DNA from: JAZSNL01 sp045536365
GTDB lineage: Bacteria > Bacillota_I > Bacilli_A > ML615J-28 > CAG-313
Assembly (NCBI GenBank): GCA_045536365.1
Contig: JAZSNL010000007.1
Location: forward strand, 1 to 61,596
Reading direction: 5' to 3'
DNA length: 61,596 bases
Each line of letters starts with the position of its first letter. Position 1 is the first letter of the stretch. The notes beneath the pieces were generated by a model. The model was not told the origin of the DNA. It worked only from the letters and a program-made list of their open reading frames with translations, and searched no databases. A program made the position numbers and the translations under genes. This document shows, one piece after another, positions 1 through 8,218 of the stretch.

Positions 1-6
1 GAAAGA

Positions 7-119
7 GAGTTTGGTGATTATTGCGAAGTGGACACACCTGTTCCCATGCCGAACACAGAAGTTAAGCACTTGTGCGCCGACGATAGTAGGAAACTGCAAA
101 AATAGGTCATCGCCAGCTC
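7..119 (+). rRNA. rrf: 5S ribosomal RNA
   Basis: The conserved 5S core is present, including the CCGAACACAGAAGTTAAGC block near 48-67. The ends (GAG plus TTTGGTGAT at 7-18, ATCGCCAGCTC near 109-119) pair as the closing helix with one extra T on the 5' side. It is the last gene of an rRNA operon whose 16S and 23S lie before the window, and it leads into a tRNA cluster. The ends are uncertain by a few bases. Confidence 0.93.
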
Positions 120-139
120 CTTTCTATATTCAAAAAAAT

Positions 140-215
140 GGAGGATTAGCTCAGCTGGGAGAGCATCTGCCTTACAAGCAGAGGGTCGGCGGTTCGAGCC
201 CGTCATCCTCCACCA
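140..215 (+). tRNA. tRNA-Val (anticodon TAC)
   Basis: Full cloverleaf: acceptor GGAGGAT pairs with ATCCTCC, the anticodon loop carries TAC, and the CCA end is encoded. First of 11 tightly spaced tRNAs behind the 5S gene. Confidence 0.96.
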
Positions 216-217
216 TT

Positions 218-293
218 GCCGACTTAGCTCAATCGGTAGAGCAACTGACTTGTAATCAGTAGGTTGTGGGTTCAATTCCTATAGTCGGCACCA
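218..293 (+). tRNA. tRNA-Thr (anticodon TGT)
   Basis: Acceptor GCCGACT pairs with AGTCGGC, anticodon stem CTGAC/ATCAG region with loop TGT, CCA encoded. It starts two bases after the previous tRNA. Confidence 0.95.
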
Positions 294-298
294 TTTTT

Positions 299-374
299 GT
301 CCCCGTAGCTCAGCAGGCAGAGCAACTGACTTTTAATCAGTGGGTCGGGCGTTCGAATCGCCCCGGAGACACCA
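299..374 (+). tRNA. tRNA-Lys (anticodon TTT)
   Basis: Anticodon loop CTTTTAA gives TTT. Acceptor GTCCCCG pairs with CGGAGAC with one C-A mismatch at the fourth pair. CCA is encoded. Confidence 0.94.
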
Positions 375-395
375 TTTTTCCTAATTTAAGGAGAT

Positions 396-482
396 GCCTG
401 AGTGGCGGAATAGGTAGACGCGCAGGACTTAAAATCCTGTGGTAGCAATACCGTGCCGGTTCGATTCCGGCCTTAGGCACCA
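396..482 (+). tRNA. tRNA-Leu (anticodon TAA)
   Basis: Class II tRNA with a long variable arm. Acceptor GCCTGAG pairs with CTTAGGC including one G-T. The loop CTTAAAA gives anticodon TAA. CCA is encoded. Confidence 0.95.
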
Positions 483-489
483 TTTTAGT

Positions 490-565
490 GGGTCCATAGC
501 TCAGCTGGGAGAGCACCTGTTTTGCACGCAGGGGGTCGAGGGTTCGAGTCCCTTTGGATCCACCA
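490..565 (+). tRNA. tRNA-Ala (anticodon TGC)
   Basis: Acceptor GGGTCCA pairs with TGGATCC including one G-T. Anticodon loop TTTGCAC gives TGC. CCA is encoded. Confidence 0.95.
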
Positions 566-594
566 TTTTTTATAAAAAATGCAAAACCGTAGAT

Positions 595-671
595 GGCGGT
601 GTAGCTTAGTTGGCTATAGCGTCCGGTTCATACCCGGAAGGTCGGGGGTTCAAGTCCCTCCGCCGCTACCA
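595..671 (+). tRNA. tRNA-Met, elongator (anticodon CAT)
   Basis: CAT anticodon in loop TTCATAC. The GGCGGTG acceptor and CGCCGCT 3' strand are the arrangement I recall for the Bacillus elongator tRNA-Met, which separates it from the other two CAT tRNAs in the cluster. The first pair is G-T. CCA is encoded. Confidence 0.88.
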
Positions 672-699
672 TTTTTTAAAGAAGCCTTTATACTTAAAT

Positions 700-776
700 G
701 GACCTTTAGCTCAGTTGGTCAGAGCTCCCGGCTCATAACCGGTTGGTCCGGGGTTCGAGTCCCTGAAGGTCCACCA
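700..776 (+). tRNA. tRNA-Ile2 (anticodon CAT, lysidine type)
   Basis: CAT anticodon with acceptor GGACCTT/AAGGTCC, as in Bacillus tRNA-Ile2, whose anticodon C is converted to lysidine by TilS to read ATA. Assignment to Ile rather than Met rests on this resemblance. Confidence 0.82.
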
Positions 777-787
777 TTTTTACATAC

Positions 788-876
788 GGAGAAATACCCA
801 AGAGGCTGAAGGGATCGGTCTTGAAAACCGACAGGGGGTCACACCCGCGGGGGTTCAAATCCCTCTTTCTCCGCCA
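788..876 (+). tRNA. tRNA-Ser (anticodon TGA)
   Basis: Class II tRNA with a long variable arm. Acceptor GGAGAAA pairs with TTTCTCC, the discriminator is G, loop CTTGAAA gives TGA, and CCA is encoded. Confidence 0.95.
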
Positions 877-886
877 TTTTTTTCAT

Positions 887-962
887 CGCGGGATGGAGCA
901 ATTGGTAGCTCGTCGGGCTCATAACCCGGAGGCTGTAGGTTCAAGTCCTGCTCCCGCAACCA
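887..962 (+). tRNA. initiator tRNA-fMet (anticodon CAT)
   Basis: CAT anticodon flanked by three G-C pairs (GGG CTCATAA CCC) and an unpaired C1-A72 at the acceptor end, both initiator hallmarks. CCA is encoded. Confidence 0.95.
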
Positions 963-963
963 A

Positions 964-1040
964 GGTCCTGTAGTGTAGTGGTCTATCACATCTGACTGTC
1001 ACTCAGAAGATCGCGGGTTCGAGTCCCGTCAGGACCGCCA
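964..1040 (+). tRNA. tRNA-Asp (anticodon GTC)
   Basis: Acceptor GGTCCTG pairs with CAGGACC, loop CTGTCAC gives GTC, discriminator G, CCA encoded. It starts one base after fMet. Confidence 0.95.
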
Positions 1041-1043
1041 TTT

Positions 1044-1119
<76 letters not shown>

Positions 1120-1130
1120 TTATGAATTTA

Positions 1131-1157
1131 AACAGTATCGAAAGATACTGTTTTTTA
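1131..1157 (+). terminator. Terminator of the rRNA-tRNA operon
   Basis: Stem AACAGTATC with loop GAAA and arm GATACTGTT, followed by a T run. It ends the tRNA transcript right after tRNA-Phe. Confidence 0.9.
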
Positions 1158-1179
1158 TTTGACAAAAACTGATATAAAC

Positions 1180-1208
1180 TTGAAAAATTCTACATAATAT
1201 GATATAAT
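1180..1208 (+). promoter_or_regulatory. Promoter of the DegV gene
   Basis: TTGAAA, a 17-base spacer and TATAAT at 1203-1208, 32 bases before the DegV start. A TTGACA at 1159 lies further upstream without a well-placed -10. Confidence 0.7.
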
Positions 1209-1240
1209 ATTATTTACCTAGTTATGAAGGAGATGAGATT

Positions 1241-2110
1241 ATGTTTGTATTATTTACTGATACTGATACGGATATCACACCAAGAATTGCTAAAGAATAT
1301 GGATATAATTTAATTAGTATGCCATACAGCATCAATGATGTTGAAACGTATCCTTATGTGGATTTTGAAACTTTTGATTATAAAAATTTCTATAATCAAT
1401 TAAGAGAAGGTGTTTTACCAAAAACATCAGCTATTAGCCCAGTTTCATATATGAATTATTTTGAACCTTTTTTAAAAGAAGGAAAAGACATTTTATATGT
1501 ACATTTTTCTGCAGCAATGAGTGGAACTTTTTCAGCTATGCATATTGCAGTAGAAGAGTTAAAAGAATTATATCCTGATAGAAAAATATACACGATTGAT
1601 ACAAAAGGAATAACTATATTGAGTTATATAATTGTAAAAGAAATAGGAGAGTTATATAAACAAAACAAATCAATAGAAGAAATTTTAGATTGGGCAGAAA
1701 AAGAAGTTGACAAATTTGCAATATATTTTTATGTTGATGATTTAAAATTCTTTCAAAGAAGTGGTAGAGTAAGTAATTTCTCTGCATTTATGGGAGGAAT
1801 ATTAGGAATACATCCTATTATACATATTGGACATGATGGTCAAATGAAAGCTATTTCTAAAGGTAAAGGAAGAAATGGAACTCTTAAAAAAATAATGAAT
1901 TATGTAGATGAATTACAAGAAGATATTAAAAATCATCAAGTTGTTATCGCACATACAGATGCAGAAGAAATAGCATTGTTACTAGAAAAAATGTTAAAAA
2001 TAAGATACGGTGAAGATTTAAATACAGAAATAGTAATAGTAAATCCAACAGCAGGAAGTCATTGTGGTCCAAATTGCGTGGGAGTTACTTTTCATGCTAA
2101 ACATAGATAA
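1241..2110 (+). CDS. DegV family fatty-acid-binding protein
   Basis: This 289-residue protein has the DegV fold signatures: an N-terminal FTDTDTDI start, the SAMSGTFSAMH fatty-acid pocket segment near residue 88, and FQRSGRVS near residue 168. DegV proteins (FakB type) bind a fatty acid and present it to the kinase FakA so that exogenous fatty acids enter phospholipid synthesis. No fakA lies in the window. Length is normal for the family. GAAGGAG sits just upstream of the ATG. The gene is monocistronic, flanked by its own promoter and terminator. The exact fatty acid preference cannot be read from the sequence. Confidence 0.9.
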   Translation: MFVLFTDTDTDITPRIAKEYGYNLISMPYSINDVETYPYVDFETFDYKNFYNQLREGVLPKTSAISPVSYMNYFEPFLKEGKDILYVHFSAAMSGTFSAMHIAVEELKELYPDRKIYTIDTKGITILSYIIVKEIGELYKQNKSIEEILDWAEKEVDKFAIYFYVDDLKFFQRSGRVSNFSAFMGGILGIHPIIHIGHDGQMKAISKGKGRNGTLKKIMNYVDELQEDIKNHQVVIAHTDAEEIALLLEKMLKIRYGEDLNTEIVIVNPTAGSHCGPNCVGVTFHAKHR

Positions 2111-2111
2111 T

Positions 2112-2150
2112 AAAAAAGTAGATATCAATTTAAATTGGTATCTACTTTTT
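2112..2150. terminator. Bidirectional terminator
   Basis: AAAAGTAGATATCAAT pairs with ATTGGTATCTACTTTT around a TTAA loop (one G-T pair), with A and T runs on the two sides. It can end DegV on the plus strand and the small Cys-rich gene on the minus strand. Confidence 0.85.
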
Positions 2151-2277
2151 GTTTTCTTTCATTTTTTAAATAAGGACAACTTTTAATTGAAATGATACAA
2201 TTACCATTATAAAAACAATCGCCACATTTTTCATTCTTTTTATTTTTAACGTTTTTAACAATTATAGTTTTTTCCAT
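2125..2277 (-). CDS. Small cysteine-rich protein, 51 residues, unknown function
   Basis: A short minus-strand frame starts at 2277 with GGAGGT seven bases upstream of the ATG. It encodes 51 residues: a basic N-terminus (MEKTIIVKNVKNKKNEK) and then a CGDC, NGNC and SCPY cysteine pattern near residues 18-37, which suggests a small metal-binding or zinc-ribbon-like knuckle. It ends at a TGA that lies inside the bidirectional terminator hairpin. Codon use and base composition match the neighbours. I do not recognise the family. The good ribosome site and the four spaced cysteines make it more likely a gene than a chance frame. Confidence 0.6.
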   Translation of the reverse strand: MEKTIIVKNVKNKKNEKCGDCFYNGNCIISIKSCPYLKNERKQKVDTNLN

Positions 2278-2346
2278 ATTTTACCTCCAATATTAGTATA
2301 AGTAAAATATAAAAATATTATACATAAAAAAAAGATTAAACATAGT

Positions 2347-3645
2347 TTAATCTTTTGTAATTAATCCTAATAAATCATATTGCGTAACATCGTAAATTAA
2401 TACATCATAAAATTCTCCAATTATTAATTCTTTTTCAGAAGTTATATATATAGCTCCATCTACATCATCAGGCGCATAAGCATAATTTCTGCCGATATAC
2501 ATATTAGTTTCAGGATCATATGAATCGATAATACATCTTTGTAAAGTATTAATGTACTTTTGATTATTTTCATAAGAAATCTGTTCTTGAATTTTCATTA
2601 ATTCTAAATATCTTTTTTCACTTGTTTTAGAAGATACTTTTTTATCATACGTATAAGCTGGTGTATCTTCTTCATCAGAATAAGTGAAAATACCTAATCG
2701 ATCAAATCTTGTTTTAGAAATAAAATCTTTTAAGTCTAAAAAATCATAATGAGTTTCACCAGGAAAACCAACTATTAAAGTGCTTCTAATAATTGCGGTA
2801 GGAATTTCTTCTCTGATATAATCAATTAAGTCAGCAATATCTTCTTTTGTTCCTCTTCTATTCATAGCTTTTAAAAGTTTATTCGAAGAATGTTGAATCG
2901 GAATGTCAAAATAAGGAGTTACTTTTTCGTTGATTTTAATTTCTTCAATTAAATCTTTTGTTATTTCATCAGGATATAAATATAATAATCTAATTAGTTT
3001 AACTTCTTCAATTTTAGAAATCTCTCTTAATAAATGTTCTACTCTACAAGACTCGTCATATATATCAGTCCCATATCTAGTTGTATCTTGAGCAATTAAC
3101 GTAATTTCTTTTACTCCTTTTTTGCTGAGATATTTTGCTTCTTCAATAATACTATTGAATTCCCTACTTTTAAAAGGTCCACGAATTAAAGGAATAGCAC
3201 AATATGCACATCGGTTATTACATCCATCTGCGATCCTTAAATATGCACTATGTGGATAAGTAGTGATAACTCTTGAAGTATAATCTAAACTATATTCTTT
3301 ATTTTTATTTACAATTTGATTAAACACTTTATCTAAATTTTTATATTCTTTAATAGGAACATAATAGTCTACTTCAGAAATAGATTGTTTTAAATCATTT
3401 AAATATCTTTCTACTAAACACCCCATAACTATAATAGTTTTATCTTTATAATCACACATTTCTAATATTGTATCAATAGATTCTTTTTTAGCTGATTCGA
3501 TAAAACCACATGTGTTTACAACAAGAATATCTGCTTCATCAATATTGTTTGTAATTTCTAATTCATATTTTTTCGCAAGCCCTAAGAATAATTCTGTATC
3601 TATTCTATTTTTTGCACAACCTAATGAAATCATTCCTAATTTCAT
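2347..3645 (-). CDS. rimO: Ribosomal protein S12 methylthiotransferase RimO
   Basis: RimO is a radical-SAM iron-sulfur enzyme that adds a methylthio group to an aspartate of ribosomal protein S12. The 432-residue protein has the N-terminal UPF0004 cluster domain (SLGCAKNRIDTE near residue 7, NTCGF, GCLVERY), the radical-SAM CxxxCxxC in CNNRCAYCAIP near residue 142, and a C-terminal TRAM-like region. The SLGCxKNxxDxE opening and GCNNRC context fit RimO better than MiaB. AGAGGTGG precedes the ATG. It is transcribed alone on the minus strand. Separation from MiaB and MtaB rests on these motifs and is fairly secure. Confidence 0.9.
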   Translation of the reverse strand: MKLGMISLGCAKNRIDTELFLGLAKKYELEITNNIDEADILVVNTCGFIESAKKESIDTILEMCDYKDKTIIVMGCLVERYLNDLKQSISEVDYYVPIKEYKNLDKVFNQIVNKNKEYSLDYTSRVITTYPHSAYLRIADGCNNRCAYCAIPLIRGPFKSREFNSIIEEAKYLSKKGVKEITLIAQDTTRYGTDIYDESCRVEHLLREISKIEEVKLIRLLYLYPDEITKDLIEEIKINEKVTPYFDIPIQHSSNKLLKAMNRRGTKEDIADLIDYIREEIPTAIIRSTLIVGFPGETHYDFLDLKDFISKTRFDRLGIFTYSDEEDTPAYTYDKKVSSKTSEKRYLELMKIQEQISYENNQKYINTLQRCIIDSYDPETNMYIGRNYAYAPDDVDGAIYITSEKELIIGEFYDVLIYDVTQYDLLGLITKD

Positions 3646-3711
3646 AAATCCACCTCTTTATTTTCTTATATATATTATACAATAATATAGAAAAAAATGG
3701 GGGAAATAAAC

Positions 3712-3740
3712 TTGATTTTTTAATACTAATAATCTATAAT
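3712..3740 (+). promoter_or_regulatory. Promoter of the cupin gene
   Basis: TTGATT, 17-base spacer, TATAAT at 3735-3740. An AAGGAG and the ATG of the cupin gene follow within 25 bases. Confidence 0.7.
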
Positions 3741-3761
3741 ATATATGTAAGGAGATAATAT

Positions 3762-4094
3762 ATGAAAATAGAATTTAATAAACTAGAAGAAAAAATATTA
3801 AAAAATTTTAATAATGGTGAAAAAGAATACAGAGCACATATGTATGTCGATGAGTCTATTAAAATTATGAGAGGAAAATTAATTCCTGGTGCATCTATAG
3901 GTTTGCATACTCACCAAGGAACATCTGAAATAATATATGTTCTTTCCGGAGTAGGTACTATGATTTGTGATGGAAAAGAAGAAATATTAAACCCAGGAGA
4001 AGCACATTATTGTCCTGAAAATTCATCTCATACATTTATGAATAAAACAGAAGAAGACTTAATATTTTTTGCGGTAGTTCCAAAATTGAAATAA
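3762..4094 (+). CDS. Cupin-domain protein
   Basis: This 110-residue protein is a single cupin barrel. Motif 1 is GLHTHQGTSEIIYVLSG with His-Thr-His and Glu metal ligands near residues 48-58, and motif 2 is NPGEAHYCPENSSHTF with the second-motif His. Cupins of this size bind a metal and a small ligand, and their activities range from isomerases to dioxygenases and sensors, so the reaction cannot be named. AAGGAG precedes the ATG. The next gene, pduL, starts 83 bases downstream on the same strand. Confidence 0.8.
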   Translation: MKIEFNKLEEKILKNFNNGEKEYRAHMYVDESIKIMRGKLIPGASIGLHTHQGTSEIIYVLSGVGTMICDGKEEILNPGEAHYCPENSSHTFMNKTEEDLIFFAVVPKLK

Positions 4095-4177
4095 TAAATT
4101 ATCAAATTAAGTAATTAGAAATATAAAATATGGTAAAATAAATATATATAAATAATAAAAAAAGAAAGAGGTATAAT

Positions 4178-4750
4178 ATGAAAAAAGTATTAGTGGAAAC
4201 TTCTGCTCGTCACATTCACGTTTCAGAAGCTGATTTAAAAGTATTATTTGGAGAAAATGCTCAATTAACAATTAAAAAAGAATTATCACAACCTGGTCAA
4301 TACGCTTGTAATGAAAGAGTTACAGTAGTTGGTCCTAAAAAAGAAATAGCAGGTGTATCAATTTTAGGTCCTGTTAGAAAACAAACACAAGTTGAATTAA
4401 GTGCAACAGATGCAAGAAGTATTGGTTTACCAATCGCAGTGAGAGAATCAGGTGATTTAGCTGGTACTCCTGGATGTACATTAGTTGGCCCTTGTGGTAG
4501 TGTTACTATTACTGAAGGTGTTATCGTAGCTAAAAGACATATTCACGCAACAGTTGCTGATGCAGAAGAATTAGGCGTTAAAGATAAAGAAGTTGTTTCA
4601 GTTAAAATTGAATCTGAAGGACGTTCATTAATTTTTGGTGATGTAATAGTTAGAGTAAGTGATTCTTATGCACTTGCAATGCATATTGATACAGATGAAT
4701 CAAACGCAGGCTTAGTTGCTTGTGGAACTATGGGAGAAATAGTTAAATAA
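4178..4750 (+). CDS. pduL: Phosphate acyltransferase PduL
   Basis: PduL transfers an acyl group between acyl-CoA and phosphate and replaces Pta in many anaerobes. The 190-residue protein shows both conserved zinc-ligand HIH motifs (SARHIHVS near residue 10, KRHIHATV near residue 120), the GPCG segment and the terminal MHIDTDESNA block, and matches the family length. There are no microcompartment shell genes and no visible N-terminal encapsulation peptide, so it probably acts in the cytosol, making acetyl-phosphate for acetate kinase. No ackA is in the window. The split transketolase pair follows 43 bases later. Confidence 0.92.
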   Translation: MKKVLVETSARHIHVSEADLKVLFGENAQLTIKKELSQPGQYACNERVTVVGPKKEIAGVSILGPVRKQTQVELSATDARSIGLPIAVRESGDLAGTPGCTLVGPCGSVTITEGVIVAKRHIHATVADAEELGVKDKEVVSVKIESEGRSLIFGDVIVRVSDSYALAMHIDTDESNAGLVACGTMGEIVK

Positions 4751-4793
4751 TTAAAAATTAAAAAACATATAATATATGAAATAAGGAGGCTAT

Positions 4794-5639
4794 ATGAATA
4801 AAGCGGAAGAATTAAAATTACAGAAGATAGCTTTAGATGCAAGAAAAAATATATTAGATATGGTTTATAATGCACAATCAGGACATCCTGGAGGTTCATT
4901 ATCAGCCACAGAAATATTAATATATTTATATTTTAAACAAATGAATATCGATCCTAGAAATCCTAAATGGGAAGAAAGAGATCGTTTTGTATTATCTAAA
5001 GGACATGTTACTCCTATTCTATATTATTGTCTTGCAGAAAAAGGATATTTTCCAAAGGAAGAATTAATTAACTTTAGAAAATATGGTTCAATGTTACAAG
5101 GACATCCAGACATGAAAAAAACTCCAGGAGTAGATATGTCAACAGGGTCATTAGGTCAAGGACTTTCTTGCGCTGTAGGAATGGCGTATGTAGGTAAAAA
5201 AGGATCTAAAGAGTTTGATGTTTATGCAGTAGTTGGAGATGGCGAAATTCAAGAAGGACAAATATGGGAAGCTGCAATGTTTGCAGGAAACCATAAATTA
5301 AATAATCTTTGTGTAATTGTTGATTACAATCATATTCAAATTTGTGGTCGTGTAGAAGAAGTTAATGATCCTGCACCAATTGATGAAAAATTTGAAGCAT
5401 TCGGATTTGATTCAGTAATTTGTGACGGACATGATTTCGAATCACTAGAAAAAGCATTTAGAAAGTTTAAAAGAACAGATAAACCGCTTGTTATAATAGC
5501 TCAAACAGTGAAAGGAAAAGGCATATCATTTATGGAAGATACTGCAGCATGGCATGGAAAAGCTCCAAGTGAAGATATGTACTTTAGAGCTGTTGCAGAA
5601 TTAGAATTAAAAGAAGCAGAATTGAAGGAGGCTGAATAA
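4794..5639 (+). CDS. Transketolase, N-terminal (TPP-binding) subunit
   Basis: This 281-residue protein covers the thiamine-pyrophosphate half of transketolase. The SGHPGGSLSATEIL and SKGHVTPILYYCLAE motifs are clear, and VVGDGEIQEGQIWEA is the GDG metal/TPP motif near residue 149, followed by DYNHIQICG. It forms an enzyme with the product of the next gene, which starts two bases after this stop. Together they shuttle two-carbon ketol units between sugar phosphates in the non-oxidative pentose phosphate pathway. The tail is a short repeat of LELKEAELKEAE, probably flexible. An AAGGAGG site precedes the ATG. Two-subunit transketolase is common in Firmicutes. Confidence 0.93.
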   Translation: MNKAEELKLQKIALDARKNILDMVYNAQSGHPGGSLSATEILIYLYFKQMNIDPRNPKWEERDRFVLSKGHVTPILYYCLAEKGYFPKEELINFRKYGSMLQGHPDMKKTPGVDMSTGSLGQGLSCAVGMAYVGKKGSKEFDVYAVVGDGEIQEGQIWEAAMFAGNHKLNNLCVIVDYNHIQICGRVEEVNDPAPIDEKFEAFGFDSVICDGHDFESLEKAFRKFKRTDKPLVIIAQTVKGKGISFMEDTAAWHGKAPSEDMYFRAVAELELKEAELKEAE

Positions 5640-5641
5640 TA

Positions 5642-6568
5642 ATGGAAAAAGCATTAACTCGTGAAGCCTACGGAAAAACACTTGCTAAATTAGGAGAAAC
5701 AAATCAATTTTATGTAATGGATGCTGATTTAGCAGGATCAACACAAACAGAGATCTTTAGAAAAAAATATCCTGAAAGATTTATTCAATGTGGAATTGCA
5801 GAAGCAAATATGGTAAATATGGCAGCAGGAATAGCTTCTACAGGAATACCAGTATTCGTATCATCATATGCAATTTTCACATCAGGACGTTGTTGGGAAC
5901 AAATTAGAACAAGTATAGCTTATCCTAAATTAAATGTAAAAATAGCTGCAACACATGCAGGAATCACAGTAGGTGAAGATGGTGCGTCTCATCAATGTTG
6001 TGAAGATATTAGTTTGATGAGATCAATTCCAAATATGCTAGTTGTATCACCAGCTGATGCAACAGAAGCAGCCCTTGCAACAGAAGCTATTTTAAATTAT
6101 GATGGACCTGCTTATTTAAGACTAAGCAGAAGTTCTTCACCCGTTATTTTCGATGAAAATTATAAATTCGAATTAGGTAAAGGTGTAGTAGTTAGAGAAG
6201 GAAATGATATTGTTATTTTCTCAACAGGTATAGTATTATCAGAAGTAATAGAAGCTGCTAACTTGCTAGAACAACAAGGTCATAGTGTAGCAGTTATAAA
6301 TATTCACACAATTAAACCAATTGATACTGAATTAATTATTAAATACGCAACAAAATGTAAACAAGCATTTACAGTAGAAGAACATTCTATAATTGGTGGG
6401 TTGGGTTCAGCAGTATGTGAAGTTACTTCAGAAAATGCCCCTATTAAAGTTACAAGAATTGGCACAAAAGATGTATTTGGATCAAGTGGTGATCCTAAAG
6501 GAATGTTTAAACGTTTTGAATTAGATTCAGAAGGGATTGTTAAAGCTATTTTAAATAATTTAAAATAG
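5642..6568 (+). CDS. Transketolase, C-terminal (pyrimidine-binding) subunit
   Basis: This 308-residue protein carries the Pyr domain and C-terminal domain of transketolase. It has MDADLAGST, the FIQCGIAEANMVNMAAGIA motif with the conserved Glu that activates TPP, THAGITVGEDGASHQ, and SPADATEA. It partners the preceding subunit; the two-base gap implies translational coupling. Split subunits must associate to form the active site at the interface. The same arrangement also occurs in DXS-like enzymes, but the N-terminal subunit's transketolase motifs make transketolase the better call. An unrelated membrane-protein gene starts 13 bases downstream, probably in the same transcript. Confidence 0.93.
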   Translation: MEKALTREAYGKTLAKLGETNQFYVMDADLAGSTQTEIFRKKYPERFIQCGIAEANMVNMAAGIASTGIPVFVSSYAIFTSGRCWEQIRTSIAYPKLNVKIAATHAGITVGEDGASHQCCEDISLMRSIPNMLVVSPADATEAALATEAILNYDGPAYLRLSRSSSPVIFDENYKFELGKGVVVREGNDIVIFSTGIVLSEVIEAANLLEQQGHSVAVINIHTIKPIDTELIIKYATKCKQAFTVEEHSIIGGLGSAVCEVTSENAPIKVTRIGTKDVFGSSGDPKGMFKRFELDSEGIVKAILNNLK

Positions 6569-6581
6569 CTTTTTATTAACC

Positions 6582-7517
6582 ATGAAACAAAACAAAAAAA
6601 TATGGATACCATTAGGTATAGGCTCTTCAATAATATTAATACTAATATTAATAGGAAGTATTATTCAAATAGGTGAAAAACTAGCTACAATACATATATA
6701 TCTATCATACGGATTTTATGCATTAATAATACTAGTAATAATATTTTTAATAATAATTCCATTAGTAAAACTATTATCTGCCCCATCATTTAAACTAACT
6801 CACTATGATGATGAAGAAAAGAAAACAAAACGTAAACATGCCAATTATAAAACACTTAAAAAAATCGCATTAAACTTAATTGAATCTGAAAATTCAATAC
6901 CTTCTGAAAAAAAAGAAGACTTAAAAAAATCGCTACACAATAAAAAAGAATTATATAGGAAACTAGAACCAATTATTAATTTATATATTAAAAAAGATAT
7001 ATCTAAAATCATAAATAGAAGTGGAATCGATGTATTTTTCAGAACAGCTATTAGTCAAAATAATAATTTAGATGCTGTTGCAATCATCTTCGCAAATATT
7101 CAAATGGTTAAAAAAATAGTATACGCAGCAGGATATCGTCCAACAAATACAAAAATGAGTATACTAACAGTGAAAGTATTACGTAATGTGCTTATTTCAT
7201 ATGGATTAAATGAAGCTAATATATCAAATCTAGTTCAAATGTTTTTAAAAGCTGGAAAACAAAGTTTTGAAAAAATGGCTATTATAATAGGACCTATGGT
7301 AGATATGTGTGTTCAAGGTACCGCAAATGCTTTTTTAACTATGAGAGTAGGTATCAAACTTAGAAAATTTTTATTCGAAGAATATAATTTATCATTAATC
7401 CAAGATGAAGAACTAGAAATAGATGAAGCCGAAAGAAGAATAAAAGAACTAAAAGATGAAGTGGCTTTAATGATAAAAGAAGATAAAATTAATAAAAAGA
7501 AAAATAAAGAGGCGTAA
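6582..7517 (+). CDS. DUF697/YcjF-like membrane protein
   Basis: This 311-residue protein has two N-terminal membrane helices (about residues 10-30 and 43-66), a charged linker, and a C-terminal region that resembles DUF697/YcjF proteins. The family pattern appears as LDAVAIIFANIQMVKKIV, then a helix-rich stretch and ANAFLTMRVGIKLRKFL, ending in a Lys/Glu tail. DUF697 domains are often linked to GTPases, but none is in this window. It is the first of three membrane genes spaced 4 and 1 bases apart, 13 bases behind transketolase. The family call is by eye and the cellular role is unknown. Confidence 0.65.
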   Translation: MKQNKKIWIPLGIGSSIILILILIGSIIQIGEKLATIHIYLSYGFYALIILVIIFLIIIPLVKLLSAPSFKLTHYDDEEKKTKRKHANYKTLKKIALNLIESENSIPSEKKEDLKKSLHNKKELYRKLEPIINLYIKKDISKIINRSGIDVFFRTAISQNNNLDAVAIIFANIQMVKKIVYAAGYRPTNTKMSILTVKVLRNVLISYGLNEANISNLVQMFLKAGKQSFEKMAIIIGPMVDMCVQGTANAFLTMRVGIKLRKFLFEEYNLSLIQDEELEIDEAERRIKELKDEVALMIKEDKINKKKNKEA

Positions 7518-7521
7518 GAAA

Positions 7522-8217
7522 ATGGATTTTCAAAAACTATTAGAAAATCATTTAATAGATATAATATGTTTTATATCAGGAATAATAATTGGCCTACTTC
7601 TGGTAACATTAATATATATATTATTAATTTCCATTAATAAAAAAATAGTTAAAAAAAGAAAAGAAAAAAACAAAGAAAATATAATTTATTTAGATACAAC
7701 AAACGAAATAGATAATGCAGTAAACAAATTTTATTTAAAAAATGAAAAAGAAACATTTACTAATAAAATTAAAAATACAAAAGATATATGTTTTGAACTA
7801 GTAGAAAACATAGCAAATAAATATCATCCAAATTCATCTAATCCATTAGGTGAAATATCGATAATAGATTTAGTAAATATAATTCAGAAAATTGAAAAAG
7901 ATATTGTTGAATTTATATATGCAGTCTTAGATCATAAATTATTTAAAATAACTTATAATGTTGCAAGAACAGGATATAATATTTTTCATTTCTTTAAAAA
8001 AGAAGAAGATAGAATTGAACAAAAAAAGCCGAAAGATCTTCCGATTTCTGATATAATCAGGTTCATAGAAAAAGTAATGTCAACAGAAAAAAAAGAAACA
8101 TCAAAAGATATAACAAATATATCAATAATAAATAAATTCATTAATAATAAAATAGAGTTCATAATTCGTAGAATAGGATATTATGCAAGTAACACATTCT
8201 CGAAAGGAATAGAATAA
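7522..8217 (+). CDS. Membrane-anchored protein of the DUF697 cassette, unknown function
   Basis: I do not recognise a characterised family. The 231-residue protein has one N-terminal membrane segment (about residues 11-37), a basic stretch, and a helical cytoplasmic domain with ISIIDLVNIIQKIEKDIVEF and LDHKLFKITYNVAR. It is very Lys/Ile/Asn rich. Its layout, and a similar pattern of an acidic helix followed by a hydrophobic region, recur in the next gene, so the two are likely distant paralogs. It starts four bases after the DUF697 gene and ends one base before the next, so all three products are probably made together and may form one membrane complex. Confidence 0.6.
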   Translation: MDFQKLLENHLIDIICFISGIIIGLLLVTLIYILLISINKKIVKKRKEKNKENIIYLDTTNEIDNAVNKFYLKNEKETFTNKIKNTKDICFELVENIANKYHPNSSNPLGEISIIDLVNIIQKIEKDIVEFIYAVLDHKLFKITYNVARTGYNIFHFFKKEEDRIEQKKPKDLPISDIIRFIEKVMSTEKKETSKDITNISIINKFINNKIEFIIRRIGYYASNTFSKGIE

Positions 8218-8218
8218 T

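Noticed and set aside
11..809. Open frames across the 5S/tRNA cluster
   Set aside because: They run through tRNA genes with full cloverleaf pairing; their products contain only translated tRNA sequence.
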